A stretch of DNA of 64,000 nucleotides, taken from assembly GCA_000421065.1 (NCBI GenBank), contig ATWD01000001.1, positions 1,170,001 to 1,234,000 of the forward strand. Direction: 5' to 3'. Position 1 is the stretch's first letter, and the number at the start of each line of letters is the position of its first letter. The DNA is from Acidobacteriaceae bacterium TAA 166 (GTDB lineage: Bacteria; Acidobacteriota; Terriglobia; Terriglobales; Acidobacteriaceae). This document shows positions 50,954-60,696 of this stretch, in pieces. The notes below the pieces were generated by a model. The model ran no database searches. It was given only the letters and a program-made list of their open reading frames with translations, and had not been told where the DNA came from. A program made the translations under genes and the position numbers.

Positions 50954-51097
50954 TCAGGCGATCGTGTGGTGATCGGACCACGCCTTCTCAAGGCGGTGCG
51001 CCAGTTCTTCTGCTGGAAGATCGCGGCGCGGACCCAGGACGACGACTCCCACTGCGGCGGCACAAAGTCCTGCTGTCATCCAAAGAATAGTTTTCAT
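50954..51097 (-). CDS. 47-residue single-helix membrane protein
   Basis: ATG at 51097 follows GGGAGATGGA by 0-5 bases, a good ribosome binding site. The product begins MKTILWMTAGLCAAAVGVVV, one membrane helix, then LGPRRDLPAEELAHRLEKAW and a short charged tail. Small membrane peptides of this size are common but this one I do not recognise. It lies on the opposite strand to the 177-residue protein, 88 bases away, so the two promoters share the gap. Confidence 0.6.
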   Translation of the reverse strand: MKTILWMTAGLCAAAVGVVVLGPRRDLPAEELAHRLEKAWSDHHTIA

Positions 51098-51185
51098 TCC
51101 ATCTCCCAATCCGGACGTATCGGCCTTCTGATTCCGATTGGATGCATGGCCATGGACTTGCGTTTGATGAGCTACACTCAAGCGT

Positions 51186-51719
51186 ATGGATTCGGTACGC
51201 TTCGGCCGCGCGCTAGGAGCAGGAGCGCGAGCGGCCGCCAAGACGCTGGCAACGGCCGCAGATGCAGCGGCGGCACCTCATCCGTCTTCTGCGCGGAGGC
51301 CCGAGGCACAGAGACCTTCGCCTTCACCGCAACCATCCTCTCAGCAATTCAGGAGTTCTTCCTCTGCCGCCTCGCGACCGGTTGCGACGGTAACCGAACA
51401 GGTGACGCGCACGGCGACCCAGGCGGTCAGGGCAACCGAAGGGGTAGCTCGCGGTGGCAAACGATTCGGCGAGTCGGTATGGCGGCCGTTCGTTCGGCTC
51501 TCGGGGGTGCTGTGGCTCGAGTTTACCGGCGTCTTCTTCGGGATCTTCGCTCTCTTTGCCGGAACAGGAGCATGGAAGCTGCGCGGCAGCCTGCATGAGA
51601 CGGCAACGAATCACGAGGACCACATACACTTTGTGATGGCAGCGCTGATGGCTGTGGTGTTCGCTTACTTCTGCATCAGCAGCTTTGTGCGGGCGGGCCG
51701 CCGGGAGCGGGCCCGCTAG
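51186..51719 (+). CDS. Hypothetical membrane protein with disordered N-terminus
   Basis: A 177-residue protein I do not recognise. Residues about 1-110 are basic, Ala/Ser/Pro-rich and probably disordered, ending in TEGVARGGKRFGESVWRPFV. Two membrane helices follow (LSGVLWLEFTGVFFGIFALF and FVMAALMAVVFAYFCISSFV), separated by a short loop with HETATNHEDH. The C-terminus is basic (RAGRRERAR). The architecture suggests an inner-membrane anchor with a long cytosolic tail. A palindromic element follows 43 bases past its stop. Confidence 0.75.
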   Translation: MDSVRFGRALGAGARAAAKTLATAADAAAAPHPSSARRPEAQRPSPSPQPSSQQFRSSSSAASRPVATVTEQVTRTATQAVRATEGVARGGKRFGESVWRPFVRLSGVLWLEFTGVFFGIFALFAGTGAWKLRGSLHETATNHEDHIHFVMAALMAVVFAYFCISSFVRAGRRERAR

Positions 51720-51762
51720 GTTGTAGCGTCCTCTTCTGATCCGCGTTTTTTGAAGTAGAAGA

Positions 51763-51903
51763 GCTGGCCTGCCGGCCGGGCCCACTGCGCTCGGCCACCC
51801 CACAAACGAAGACCTGTTTGTGGGGACCCCGGTATAAGCGGTCACTTCGTGACGCGTGTACCCCTTTCGGGGTGGCTGCTCCCGTTGGTCGCTTGCATAA
51901 ATT
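51763..51903. repeat. Nested palindromic intergenic element, copy 16 (left half plus hairpin module)
   Basis: Outer arm GGCCTGCCGGCCGGGCCCAC, then the hairpin module CACCCCACAAAC / GTTTGTGGGG plus ACCCCGGTATAA, then middle arm GCGGTCACTTCGTGACGCG and inner arm GCTCCCGTTGGTCGC. The right half is missing: the sequence ends at the axis. Read on the other strand it matches the right half of copy 15, which carries the same module at the same place. Confidence 0.85.
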
Positions 51904-51936
51904 TGTGCTCCGCAGCGCTCTTCTCCACTAATCGCT

Positions 51937-52473
51937 TCAGCTGGACTGGCCGCGATGGAAGATCATCTCGGCGATGTCCTGAATCTCCTCGATGGTGAGG
52001 CCTTCGCGCTGCTGGCGGGCGAGCGGATGATCGGGGTCGCGGATGGTGAACTGCGGCCTCTCTCCAACGGGCTGGGTGTGGACATCGACCTCGAGATTGA
52101 TGGTGTCGCCGAAGAGGAAGAGATCGCTGTTGAGCCAGCCCGGAAAGGGCGGCTCCTGCTCGCGACCGTCGGTGTTCCAGAGCTCGTTGGAGCGGAGAAA
52201 GGACTTGGGACCGACCTCGGCCCATACACCCCACACGAAGGGGGCATCGAGCTCGGGAACAGGGATGAGGATGCGTCCACGAAGATAGAAGCTGCTGTTG
52301 TCGATGACGCACTGATCGGCGGTGATGACGATCCGCTCCTGGATCTGGTCGGAGGGAATCGTCATGACGGCCTGCGGGGCGTTGACGCTGTACTGCAGCG
52401 GAAGGACATCATGCCGCTCCCCGCATACAGTGCAGGCAAACCCTTCTTGTAGCTCACCACTCATAGCCTTCAT
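51937..52473 (-). CDS. DUF2199 domain-containing protein
   Basis: A 178-residue cytosolic protein of the DUF2199 family, whose function is unknown. The metal-binding-like opening [15 protein letters not shown] and the block [20 protein letters not shown], then [15 protein letters not shown], are the family signatures. The C-terminus has [20 protein letters not shown], often seen in this family. The start at 52473 shares its position with the divergent mutase gene's upstream region, so both promoters must lie in very little space. ATG 52464 is an alternative start. Confidence 0.85.
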   Translation of the reverse strand: MKAMSGELQEGFACTVCGERHDVLPLQYSVNAPQAVMTIPSDQIQERIVITADQCVIDNSSFYLRGRILIPVPELDAPFVWGVWAEVGPKSFLRSNELWNTDGREQEPPFPGWLNSDLFLFGDTINLEVDVHTQPVGERPQFTIRDPDHPLARQQREGLTIEEIQDIAEMIFHRGQSS

Positions 52474-52523
52474 TGTTCCATAAACAGTTGAGGATCGCGG
52501 CGAGCGAGTACACTTTGAGCGTT

Positions 52524-54161
52524 ATGGCCCAGACTCGTTCAAACACAGCTTCACAGGCACCTTTGCAGGAGACGGCGACCAGCTCGGGGATTCCGGTGGA
52601 GCCGCTGTATGGACCGGAGCGGCTTACGGACTTCGACCCCGAAGCGCAGCTGGGTTCGCCGGGGGAGTATCCGTTCACGCGGGGGATTCAACCGACGATG
52701 TATCGCGGGCGGCTTTGGACAATGCGGCAGTATGCCGGGATGGGCGATGCGGAGGAGTCGAACCGTAGATACAAGTACCTGCTGGCCCAGGGCACCAGAG
52801 GCCTGAGCGTGGCGTTCGATCTGCCGACGCAGATCGGCTACGATTCGGACTCGGCGATGGCGCTGGGCGAGGTGGGCAAGGTCGGGGTGGCGATCGATTC
52901 GATCGAGGACATGGAGCGGCTCTTCGAGGGGATTCGTCTGGACGGCATCTCGACGTCGATGACGATCAATGCCACGGCCTCGATTCTGCTGGCGCTCTAT
53001 GTCGCCGTGGCCCGGCGACAGGGCGCGGAGGTGCGAAGGCTGAATGGTACGGTGCAGAACGACATCCTGAAGGAGTACATCGCGCGCGGAACGTACATCT
53101 ATCCGGTCGGGCATGCGATGCGGCTGGTGACGGACGTCTTCGCGTGGGCGTCGGAGGAGATTCCGGAGTGGAACACGATCTCGATCTCGGGCTATCACAT
53201 GCGCGAGGCCGGATGCACGGCGGTGCAGGAGGTGGCCTTCACGCTGGCGGACGGGATGACCTATGTTCAGGCCGCGCTCGACGCGGGGATGGAGGTAGAC
53301 GCGTTTGCTCCGCGGCTGAGCTTCTTCTTCAACGCGCATAACAATCTGCTGGAAGAGGTGGCAAAGTTTCGCGCGGCGCGGAGGATGTGGGCGCGGATCA
53401 TGCGCGAGCACTTCGGCGCCAAGAATCCGCGCAGCTGGATGCTGCGGTTTCATGCGCAGACGGCGGGTTCGACCCTGACGGCGCAGCAGCCGGAGAACAA
53501 TATTGCGCGAACGACGATTCAGGCTCTGGCGGCGGTGCTTGGCGGGACGCAGTCGCTGCACACCAATGGATTTGACGAGGCGCTGGCGCTGCCGACCGAG
53601 AACGCCGCGAGGCTTGCGCTGAGGACGCAGCAGATTCTGGCGCACGAGAGCGGCGTGGCGCAGACGGTCGATCCGCTGGCGGGTTCGTACTTTGTGGAGA
53701 CGCTGACGGATGAGATGGAGAAACGTGCGGAAGAGTACATGACGACGATTGCGCGATTCGACCTGGGCGGTCGCTATGGGATGCTGCGCGCGATCGAGCA
53801 GGGGTATGTGCAGCGCGAGATCCAGAACGCAGCGTATGCGTACCAGAGAGCGATGGATGAGAAGAGCGCGATTGTTGTGGGGGTGAATGAGTTTGTCAGC
53901 GAGGAAGAGAGCACGGTGCCGATTCAGAGGATCGACGAGGCGCTGGAGCAGAGGCAGGTGGAGCGGGTGCGCGCCTTGCGGGCTCGGCGGGATGCTGAGA
54001 GGCAAGCGGGGGCTCTGCACGCGGTGGAGGACGCGGCTCGCGATGGAGGGAACCTGATGCCGAGGATCGTGGAGGCGGTCGAGAGCAGCGCAACCGTAGG
54101 CGAGATTGCCGATGTGCTGCGCGGGGTGTTTGGGGAGTATCGGGAGTCGGTGGTGGTGTAG
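52524..54161 (+). CDS. Acyl-CoA mutase large subunit (methylmalonyl-CoA mutase type), without B12 domain
   Basis: A 545-residue B12-dependent mutase catalytic chain. The TIM-barrel acyl-CoA domain is complete: [56 protein letters not shown] and [16 protein letters not shown]. Tyr70 (RQYAG) and Arg188 (KEYIARGTY) match Tyr89 and Arg207 of methylmalonyl-CoA mutase; isobutyryl-CoA mutase has Phe and Gln there. The C-terminal B12-binding domain is absent, so a separate small subunit must exist outside the window. ATG 52524 is the first in a normal place; the frame is open to 52473. It would take methylmalonyl-CoA to succinyl-CoA. Confidence 0.85.
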   Translation: MAQTRSNTASQAPLQETATSSGIPVEPLYGPERLTDFDPEAQLGSPGEYPFTRGIQPTMYRGRLWTMRQYAGMGDAEESNRRYKYLLAQGTRGLSVAFDLPTQIGYDSDSAMALGEVGKVGVAIDSIEDMERLFEGIRLDGISTSMTINATASILLALYVAVARRQGAEVRRLNGTVQNDILKEYIARGTYIYPVGHAMRLVTDVFAWASEEIPEWNTISISGYHMREAGCTAVQEVAFTLADGMTYVQAALDAGMEVDAFAPRLSFFFNAHNNLLEEVAKFRAARRMWARIMREHFGAKNPRSWMLRFHAQTAGSTLTAQQPENNIARTTIQALAAVLGGTQSLHTNGFDEALALPTENAARLALRTQQILAHESGVAQTVDPLAGSYFVETLTDEMEKRAEEYMTTIARFDLGGRYGMLRAIEQGYVQREIQNAAYAYQRAMDEKSAIVVGVNEFVSEEESTVPIQRIDEALEQRQVERVRALRARRDAERQAGALHAVEDAARDGGNLMPRIVEAVESSATVGEIADVLRGVFGEYRESVVV

Positions 54162-54279
54162 GGCTCTGAAAAGCTTGCAGCCATTTCATTCTTTTTCGTC
54201 CGGGGGGCAGGCATGGCTCTTCCTTCGACCTAGTAAAATGAGCCTTGCCTGCGATCTCTTCGCAAAAAGGACCTCTCTC

Positions 54280-55413
54280 TTGTCCACATCATCGACTCCC
54301 GAACTTCGCAAGACTGCACTGAATGCTGTTCACCGCGCCGCGAAGGCGAAGATGGTGGACTTTGGCGGCTGGGATATGCCGGTGGACTGCTGCGGCCTGA
54401 CCGCCGAGCATATGGCCGTGCGCACCGCCGTTGGCGTCTTCGATGTCTCGCACATGGGCGACATTCAGCTGCGCGGGCCGGGATCGCTGGCTGCGGTGCA
54501 GAAGCTGTGCATCAACGATGCCTCGAAGCTGCAGGCAGGGCAAGCGCAGTACTCGGCGATGCTGTACCCGAATGGCACGTTTGTGGATGACGTGGTGGTG
54601 CATAAGCTTTCGGACAACGACTATCTGATCGTGATTAACGCGGGGACGCGCGAGAAGGATGTGCAGTGGGTGCGACAGGTGATCGGCGGGATGCCGAGCG
54701 TCCACATGAACGACTTCAGCGACTACTACACGCAGCTCGCGATTCAGGGTCCGTTCGCGCAGCGGACGCTGCAGAAGCTGACGCCGGTGGATCTGGGCCC
54801 GATCAAGAATTACTGGTTTACGTGGGGACAGGTCGCGGGGCTGCACAACGTGATGATCGCCCGCACGGGATATACGGGCGAGGATGGGTTCGAGATCTAC
54901 ATCCCCTCGGACGAGCCGACCAGCGCTCGCGTGTGGAACGAGGTTCTGGAGGCGGGCAAGGAGTTCGGGATTCTGCCGTGCGGCCTGGGAGCGCGCAACA
55001 CGCTGCGGCTGGAGGCGGCGATGGCGCTGTATGGGCATGAGATCTCCGACTCGATCAACGTCTTCGAGGCGGGGCTCGGGCGCTACGCCAAGTTCGACAA
55101 GGGCGACTTTGTGGGCCGCGACGCCCTGGTGAAGGTGCAGGAAGAGGGCGGACCGAAGAGGAAGCTGGTGGGGCTGGAGATGATCGAGCGCGGCATTGGG
55201 CGGGACGGGTATCCGGTCTTCTCGCTTGAGGGACAGAGGATCGGCGAGATTACGAGCGGATCGCCGGCTCCGTTCCTCAAGAAGAACATTGCTCTGGCCT
55301 ATGTGCCGGTGGAGAGCTCGGAGGTCGATACCGAGGTTGCGGTTGAGATTCGCGGACAGAAGGTGAAGGCGAAGGTTGTGCCTACGCCGTTCTATAAGCG
55401 GCCAAAGAAGTAG
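54280..55413 (+). CDS. gcvT: Aminomethyltransferase (glycine cleavage T protein)
   Basis: A 377-residue protein that transfers the methylene group from lipoyl-GcvH to tetrahydrofolate. [20 protein letters not shown] near the start, [40 protein letters not shown] and [20 protein letters not shown] are the family landmarks. I use the TTG at 54280, preceded by AAGGA at 8 bases; the frame is open to 54106 but no upstream start has a good site. It opens the gcv cluster. No glycine riboswitch was seen in front of it. Confidence 0.9.
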   Translation: MSTSSTPELRKTALNAVHRAAKAKMVDFGGWDMPVDCCGLTAEHMAVRTAVGVFDVSHMGDIQLRGPGSLAAVQKLCINDASKLQAGQAQYSAMLYPNGTFVDDVVVHKLSDNDYLIVINAGTREKDVQWVRQVIGGMPSVHMNDFSDYYTQLAIQGPFAQRTLQKLTPVDLGPIKNYWFTWGQVAGLHNVMIARTGYTGEDGFEIYIPSDEPTSARVWNEVLEAGKEFGILPCGLGARNTLRLEAAMALYGHEISDSINVFEAGLGRYAKFDKGDFVGRDALVKVQEEGGPKRKLVGLEMIERGIGRDGYPVFSLEGQRIGEITSGSPAPFLKKNIALAYVPVESSEVDTEVAVEIRGQKVKAKVVPTPFYKRPKK

Positions 55414-55512
55414 TTTGCTGCTGGATTCGCAGCTTTTCGCCTCTGCTGGAGGCGGTTGCAATGAGAGGCTAGAGGTCGCGACACCTCGGCTTGTCTTTTT
55501 CGGAGGAGAGGG

Positions 55513-55803
55513 ATGCAGTTTCTGGTTTTGACCGAGCGTTTTACCGATCAGTTTCCTGCCGAGGCGTGGAAGTCGGAGCTGCTTGAGGCAGAGGGCCAGC
55601 GGGTGCGCGAGCTCTATGCGGCGGGAGTGCTGCGCAGCGCGTGGCGGCGGAAGGACAAGCCCGGCGCGACGCTGATCCTTGAGGCGGCCAGCGAGGCCGA
55701 GGTCCGGCAGGCAATCGAGAGTCTTCCCCTGGCGAAGCTGGGGATGATCGGGTTTCCGCTGGTCACCGAGCTTGAGCCTTATCCCGGATTTGGTCCTCGC
55801 TGA
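55513..55803 (+). CDS. Muconolactone isomerase-like small protein
   Basis: A 96-residue cytosolic protein of the dimeric alpha/beta barrel (YciI/muconolactone isomerase-like) fold. It begins MQFLVLTERFTDQFPAEAWK and has an alternating strand-helix pattern (GATLILEAASEAEVRQAIES, LVTELEPYPGFG). It lies between gcvT and gcvH in the same direction, 100 bases past gcvT. No link to glycine cleavage is known; the fold assignment is inference. Confidence 0.7.
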   Translation: MQFLVLTERFTDQFPAEAWKSELLEAEGQRVRELYAAGVLRSAWRRKDKPGATLILEAASEAEVRQAIESLPLAKLGMIGFPLVTELEPYPGFGPR

Positions 55804-55917
55804 GCGATCCGGGGTTCGGTCCTCGCTGAGCGGCCTCAAGGACGTTCCGCAGCCGGACACACTACAATGAAATAAAGGGAATTCCAAAGAATACAGACGG
55901 AGCGCTCCAGAATATCT

Positions 55918-56307
55918 ATGTCCTATCCAGCGGATTACAAGTACACGAAGGAACACGAGTGGATCAGCGTCGACGGCTCCAAGGGCACGGTCGGCATTAC
56001 CGATTACGCGCAGAGCTCGCTGGGAGACATCGTCTTCGTCGATCTGCCCAAGGTGGGAGATCCAGTGAAGGCCGGTGAGATCTTCGGCTCGGTGGAGTCG
56101 GTGAAGGCGGTCTCGGATCTGTACTCGCCTGTGACCGGAACGGTGGCCGAGGTGAACGAGGCTCTGAAGGATGCTCCCGAAAAGATCAACGCGGACGCGA
56201 ACGCGACCTGGATGCTGAAGGTGGACGTGAGCGATGCCGCGGAGTTGAACGGGCTGCTGTCGGCGGCCGATTACGAAAAGTTTGTCAGCGAAGAGACCGG
56301 ACACTAA
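55918..56307 (+). CDS. gcvH: Glycine cleavage system H protein
   Basis: A 129-residue lipoyl carrier that shuttles the aminomethyl group between GcvP, GcvT and GcvL. The lipoylation lysine is Lys63 in [28 protein letters not shown] and [20 protein letters not shown] are typical. A -10-like TACAAT lies at 55863-55868. It precedes gcvPA by 4 bases, so these are translationally coupled. The matching lipoamide dehydrogenase is not in the window. Confidence 0.95.
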   Translation: MSYPADYKYTKEHEWISVDGSKGTVGITDYAQSSLGDIVFVDLPKVGDPVKAGEIFGSVESVKAVSDLYSPVTGTVAEVNEALKDAPEKINADANATWMLKVDVSDAAELNGLLSAADYEKFVSEETGH

Positions 56308-56311
56308 AACG

Positions 56312-57637
56312 ATGCGCTATCTGCCGAAGTCCCCTGCGGACCGCGAGGAGATGCTTGCCGAGATCGGCGTGGCGTCGATCGACGATCTGTTCTCCACCAT
56401 TCCAGCGGAGTACCAGTTCAAGCGGGATCTCGCGATTCCGCGCCAGCACGGCGAGTCGGAGATCATCGACCGCTTCCGCGAGTTCGCGAACCAGAACGCT
56501 ACGGGGTATGCGAGCTTTCTGGGCGCGGGCGTCTATCGCCACTATCGCCCGGTGCTGATCGACACGGTGGTCTCGCGCGGCGAGTTCCTGACCAGCTACA
56601 CGCCCTACCAGCCGGAGATCGCGCAGGGAACCCTGCAGGCGATGTTCGAGTTCCAGACGATGATCTGCGAGCTGACCGGCATGGAGATTGCGAACGCGTC
56701 GATGTATGACGGCTCGACCGGAGCGGCCGAGGCCATCATGATGGCGGTGCGCGTCACTGGACGCGATGGCGCGGTGATCGCGCGGACGGTGCATCCGGAG
56801 TATCGCGAGGTGGTCGCCACCTATGCGCAGCATCAGGAGATTCCGCTGGTTGAGGCTGGATATAGCGAGAGTGGCCGTGTGGATCTGGCCGCGCTGGATG
56901 CGGCGATCGACGACAACACGGCGTGCGTGCTGATCCAGTCGCCGAACTTCTTCGGCACGATTGAGGATGTTGCGGCGATTGCCGAGATTGCGCACAAGAA
57001 GGGCGCTCTGCTGATCGTCTCGATCGCCGAGGCCATCTCGCTGGGGATCGTGAGGCCGCCGGCTGAGGCCGATATCGTCTCGCTTGAGGCGCAGAGCTTC
57101 GGCGTAGCGCCGAGCTACGGCGGACCGTTCTGCGGCGTGATCGCCTGCAAGGAGAAGTTCCTGCGGCAGATGCCGGGACGCATCGTGGGCGAGACGAAGG
57201 ACATGGACGGCAAGCGCGGCTTCGTGCTGACACTGTCCACGCGAGAGCAGCACATTCGGCGCGAGAAGGCGACCTCGAACATCTGCACCAACCAGGCGCT
57301 GGTGGCGATGATGACGACGGTCTTCCTGACCGTGTATGGCAAGGAAGGGCTGAAGGAGCTTGCCGTGCACAATCTGGCCAAGGCGAAGTATGCCGCCGAT
57401 ACGCTGGGCGGCATTGGCAAGGTTTTGTTCAACGGCGCTCCGCGCTTCCACGAGTTCGTGATCGATCTGGGCAAAGATGCTGAAGCTGTGAACACGGCTC
57501 TGCTCGAGAGGAAGATCATCGGCGGACTGCCGCTGGCGAGGTGGTATCCGGAGCTGGGCGCGAACGCGAGTCTTTGGTGCGCGACGGAGCTGACGACCAA
57601 GGCGCAGATCGATGCGGCGGCTGAGGCGCTGAAGTAG
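56312..57637 (+). CDS. gcvPA: Glycine dehydrogenase subunit 1 (glycine decarboxylase P protein, N-terminal half)
   Basis: A 441-residue subunit of the two-chain glycine decarboxylase that decarboxylates glycine and loads the aminomethyl group on GcvH. The opening [59 protein letters not shown] and [19 protein letters not shown] are typical of GcvPA. The PLP lysine is on the other subunit. The ATG follows the gcvH stop by 4 bases. The split form is common in acidobacteria and firmicutes. Confidence 0.94.
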   Translation: MRYLPKSPADREEMLAEIGVASIDDLFSTIPAEYQFKRDLAIPRQHGESEIIDRFREFANQNATGYASFLGAGVYRHYRPVLIDTVVSRGEFLTSYTPYQPEIAQGTLQAMFEFQTMICELTGMEIANASMYDGSTGAAEAIMMAVRVTGRDGAVIARTVHPEYREVVATYAQHQEIPLVEAGYSESGRVDLAALDAAIDDNTACVLIQSPNFFGTIEDVAAIAEIAHKKGALLIVSIAEAISLGIVRPPAEADIVSLEAQSFGVAPSYGGPFCGVIACKEKFLRQMPGRIVGETKDMDGKRGFVLTLSTREQHIRREKATSNICTNQALVAMMTTVFLTVYGKEGLKELAVHNLAKAKYAADTLGGIGKVLFNGAPRFHEFVIDLGKDAEAVNTALLERKIIGGLPLARWYPELGANASLWCATELTTKAQIDAAAEALK

Positions 57638-57638
57638 C

Positions 57639-57983
57639 GTGGATATCTCGGGAATCGCCGGTGAGGAGCTTGCCGCGGTGGAGTTTGTGCAGGACTATCT
57701 GCAGCTTCGCTTCGATGGTCCATTGTTGACGCTATATGCGTGGCCGCATATCTTGCTGAGCGAGTTTTCGATCGCCTACGGTGAGCCGGAGTATCGCAAT
57801 GCGTTGTGCTCGTTGATCGGCGAGAAGGTCGAGGAGGCGGCGCTTGAAGAGGGCGACTCCCTTACGGTGAAGTTTGAGAACGATACGGTGATCGCGCTTT
57901 CGCTGCGCGAGGAAGATCTGGACGGGCCGGAGGCCGGAGCGCTTTCGCTGACCGGCTCGGTCGCGGATCAGATGGAGTTTTGA
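57639..57983 (+). CDS. Small hypothetical protein between gcvPA and gcvPB
   Basis: A 114-residue protein I do not recognise, starting with GTG one base past the gcvPA stop. It has a helical start (GEELAAVEFVQDYLQL), an aromatic block (TLYAWPHILLSEFSIAYGEP), a small helix (LIGEKVEEAALEEGDSLTVK) and a beta end. It is soluble with no signal. Its stop lies 9 bases before gcvPB, so it is part of the operon. It may help assembly of the split P protein, but that is only a guess from position. Confidence 0.7.
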   Translation: MDISGIAGEELAAVEFVQDYLQLRFDGPLLTLYAWPHILLSEFSIAYGEPEYRNALCSLIGEKVEEAALEEGDSLTVKFENDTVIALSLREEDLDGPEAGALSLTGSVADQMEF

Positions 57984-57992
57984 GGAACGCTG

Positions 57993-59551
<1,559 letters not shown>

Positions 59552-59552
<1 letters not shown>

Positions 59553-59836
59553 TGCAGGAGTTCCGTTACCTGGGAGACGAGCGCCGGACGGAGCTCGAGA
59601 GGTACGAGTTCATGATGGGTGAGGCGCGGGGCCGCCTGGCGGCTACGATGGACTGCCTGACGGATGCTCTGATCCTCGTCGGCCAGCATGGAGTTTACTG
59701 CGCGAGCAGCCGGAACCCTCAGGCTCCGGCGCTCGATCTGCAGGCGGTGCTGATGAATCTCAATGGGGCGAAGGAGCTGGTCTCGGCGGTGATGGAGAAG
59801 ATACGCGCCGAACGCGAGGCCGCCGAGCCCCGGTAG
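59552..59836 (+). CDS. Small hypothetical protein coupled to gcvPB
   Basis: A 94-residue soluble helical protein I do not recognise. ATG overlaps the gcvPB stop (TGATG), so it is translated with it. It starts MQEFRYLGDERRTELERYEF, has one Cys (HGVYCASSRNPQ) and ends in a charged helix (LVSAVMEKIRAEREAAEPR). It is the last gene of the gcv operon. No function can be read from the sequence. Confidence 0.75.
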
Positions 59837-59837
59837 A

Positions 59838-60356
59838 CTACTGTGCGGTGAGGGTGACGGACTCGTCGGTGTTCTCCCACTTGACGTGCAGCTCAGTGGA
59901 GCTGCCGTGGGTGTTCTCGAAGGTGATGGACATCCTCTCCTGCGGCGAGGAGAGCTTTCCGGACTTCATTGGGATGCGCGCCAGGTCCTGCGACTGGTCG
60001 TACTTGGTTCCCCACTGACCGGTCTGCTTGTTGACGATCAGCATCCACTGGCTGGAGCCGGGGAGAGTGTAGAGGGTGTAGGTGCCGGCCGGCACGGAGG
60101 TGGCGCCGATCTTGAGGTTGCCTTGGGTCACGAAGCTGGTGGATTCATTCGCTCCCGTGCGCCAGACCTGATCGTAAGGGACGAGATTGCCGACGATTTT
60201 GCGGCCGCGCATCGACGGCGCTCCGTAGTGGATGGTGACAGCCTTTCCGTTGAGCGAGACAGTTGCGGTCTCGGGCGGGCTGGGCATCTGGGCAAAGCCG
60301 GTGGACGCGAACAGAACGGTACAACAAGCAAACGAGGCCAGGCTGCGGAACAACAT
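59838..60356 (-). CDS. DUF2911 family secreted protein
   Basis: A 172-residue exported protein. Signal peptide 1-22 (ends FAQ). The rest is the DUF2911 domain: GKAVTIHYGAPSMRGRKIVG, YDQVWRTGANESTSFVTQGN, VPAGTYTLYTLPGSSQWMLI and TFENTHGSSTELHVKWENT. It is a beta-sandwich of unknown function, common in acidobacteria and bacteroidetes. ATG 60356 gives the signal peptide; the frame is open to 60440. It converges with the gcv operon, the stop being 1 base from that of the preceding gene. Confidence 0.88.
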   Translation of the reverse strand: MLFRSLASFACCTVLFASTGFAQMPSPPETATVSLNGKAVTIHYGAPSMRGRKIVGNLVPYDQVWRTGANESTSFVTQGNLKIGATSVPAGTYTLYTLPGSSQWMLIVNKQTGQWGTKYDQSQDLARIPMKSGKLSSPQERMSITFENTHGSSTELHVKWENTDESVTLTAQ

Positions 60357-60470
60357 AGAACGCTCTCTTTCGGTTAAGGGAGAAGGATGAACGACGGTAC
60401 GACATCTTCGATGCTGGACTTTAGGGTGCAGGCCTGTCAATTGCGGCGCGTCGTGCTAGGCTTAAGGCAT

Positions 60471-60547
60471 GCGCCCGTAGCTCAGCTGGATAGAGCGGCA
60501 GCCTCCGAAGCTGTAGGTCAGAAGTTCGAATCTTCTCGGGCGCACCA
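60471..60547 (+). tRNA. tRNA-Arg (CCG)
   Basis: A 77-base cloverleaf. The acceptor stem GCGCCCG pairs with CGGGCGC, D-arm GCTC/GAGC, anticodon stem GCAGC/GCTGT (one G-T), loop CTCCGAA with anticodon CCG reading CGG, and T-arm AGAAG-TTCGAAT-CTTCT. The 3' CCA is encoded. It is transcribed toward the TonB-dependent receptor gene's end. Confidence 0.95.
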
Positions 60548-60572
60548 CCTTTTCTCTCCTGTAAATAATTAG

Positions 60573-60603
60573 AGCTTGTGGCCTGCCGGCCGGGCCACAA
60601 GCC
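60573..60603. repeat. Palindromic intergenic element, copy 17 (minimal)
   Basis: GGCTTGTGGCCTGCCGGCCG-like stem: GCTTGTGGCC and GGCCACAAGC pair perfectly around TGCCGGCCG. The outer arm of the family is present in its shortest form, 26 bases past the tRNA. It could also act as a tRNA terminator hairpin. Confidence 0.6.
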
Positions 60604-60651
60604 TCTCCTCCCCAAATTAAATATGTTGAGGAGTTTTGCGCCTGAGACGAC

Positions 60652-60677
60652 GAGAGGCTCCCAAATGGGAGCCTCTC
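60652..60677 (-). terminator. Hairpin at the end of the TonB-dependent receptor gene
   Basis: GAGAGGCTCCC pairs perfectly with GGGAGCCTCTC around AAAT. It lies 20 bases past the receptor's stop on the minus strand. There is no T-run, so it is a stem-only terminator or processing site. Confidence 0.6.
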
Positions 60678-60696
60678 GCCCGTTATGAAGATTTGG

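Noticed and set aside
50725-51063. A 112-residue minus-strand frame
   Set aside because: It overlaps both the acidic-protein gene and the 47-residue membrane-peptide gene and has no ribosome binding site or protein character.
54162-54279. Glycine riboswitch in front of gcvT
   Set aside because: The conserved GGA-GAG and paired aptamer cores are not found in the short gap.
54289-56304. A 671-residue minus-strand open frame over gcvT and gcvH
   Set aside because: An antisense shadow of high-GC coding sequence. It has Arg/His-rich composition without family features, and the opposite strand carries clear gcvT and gcvH.
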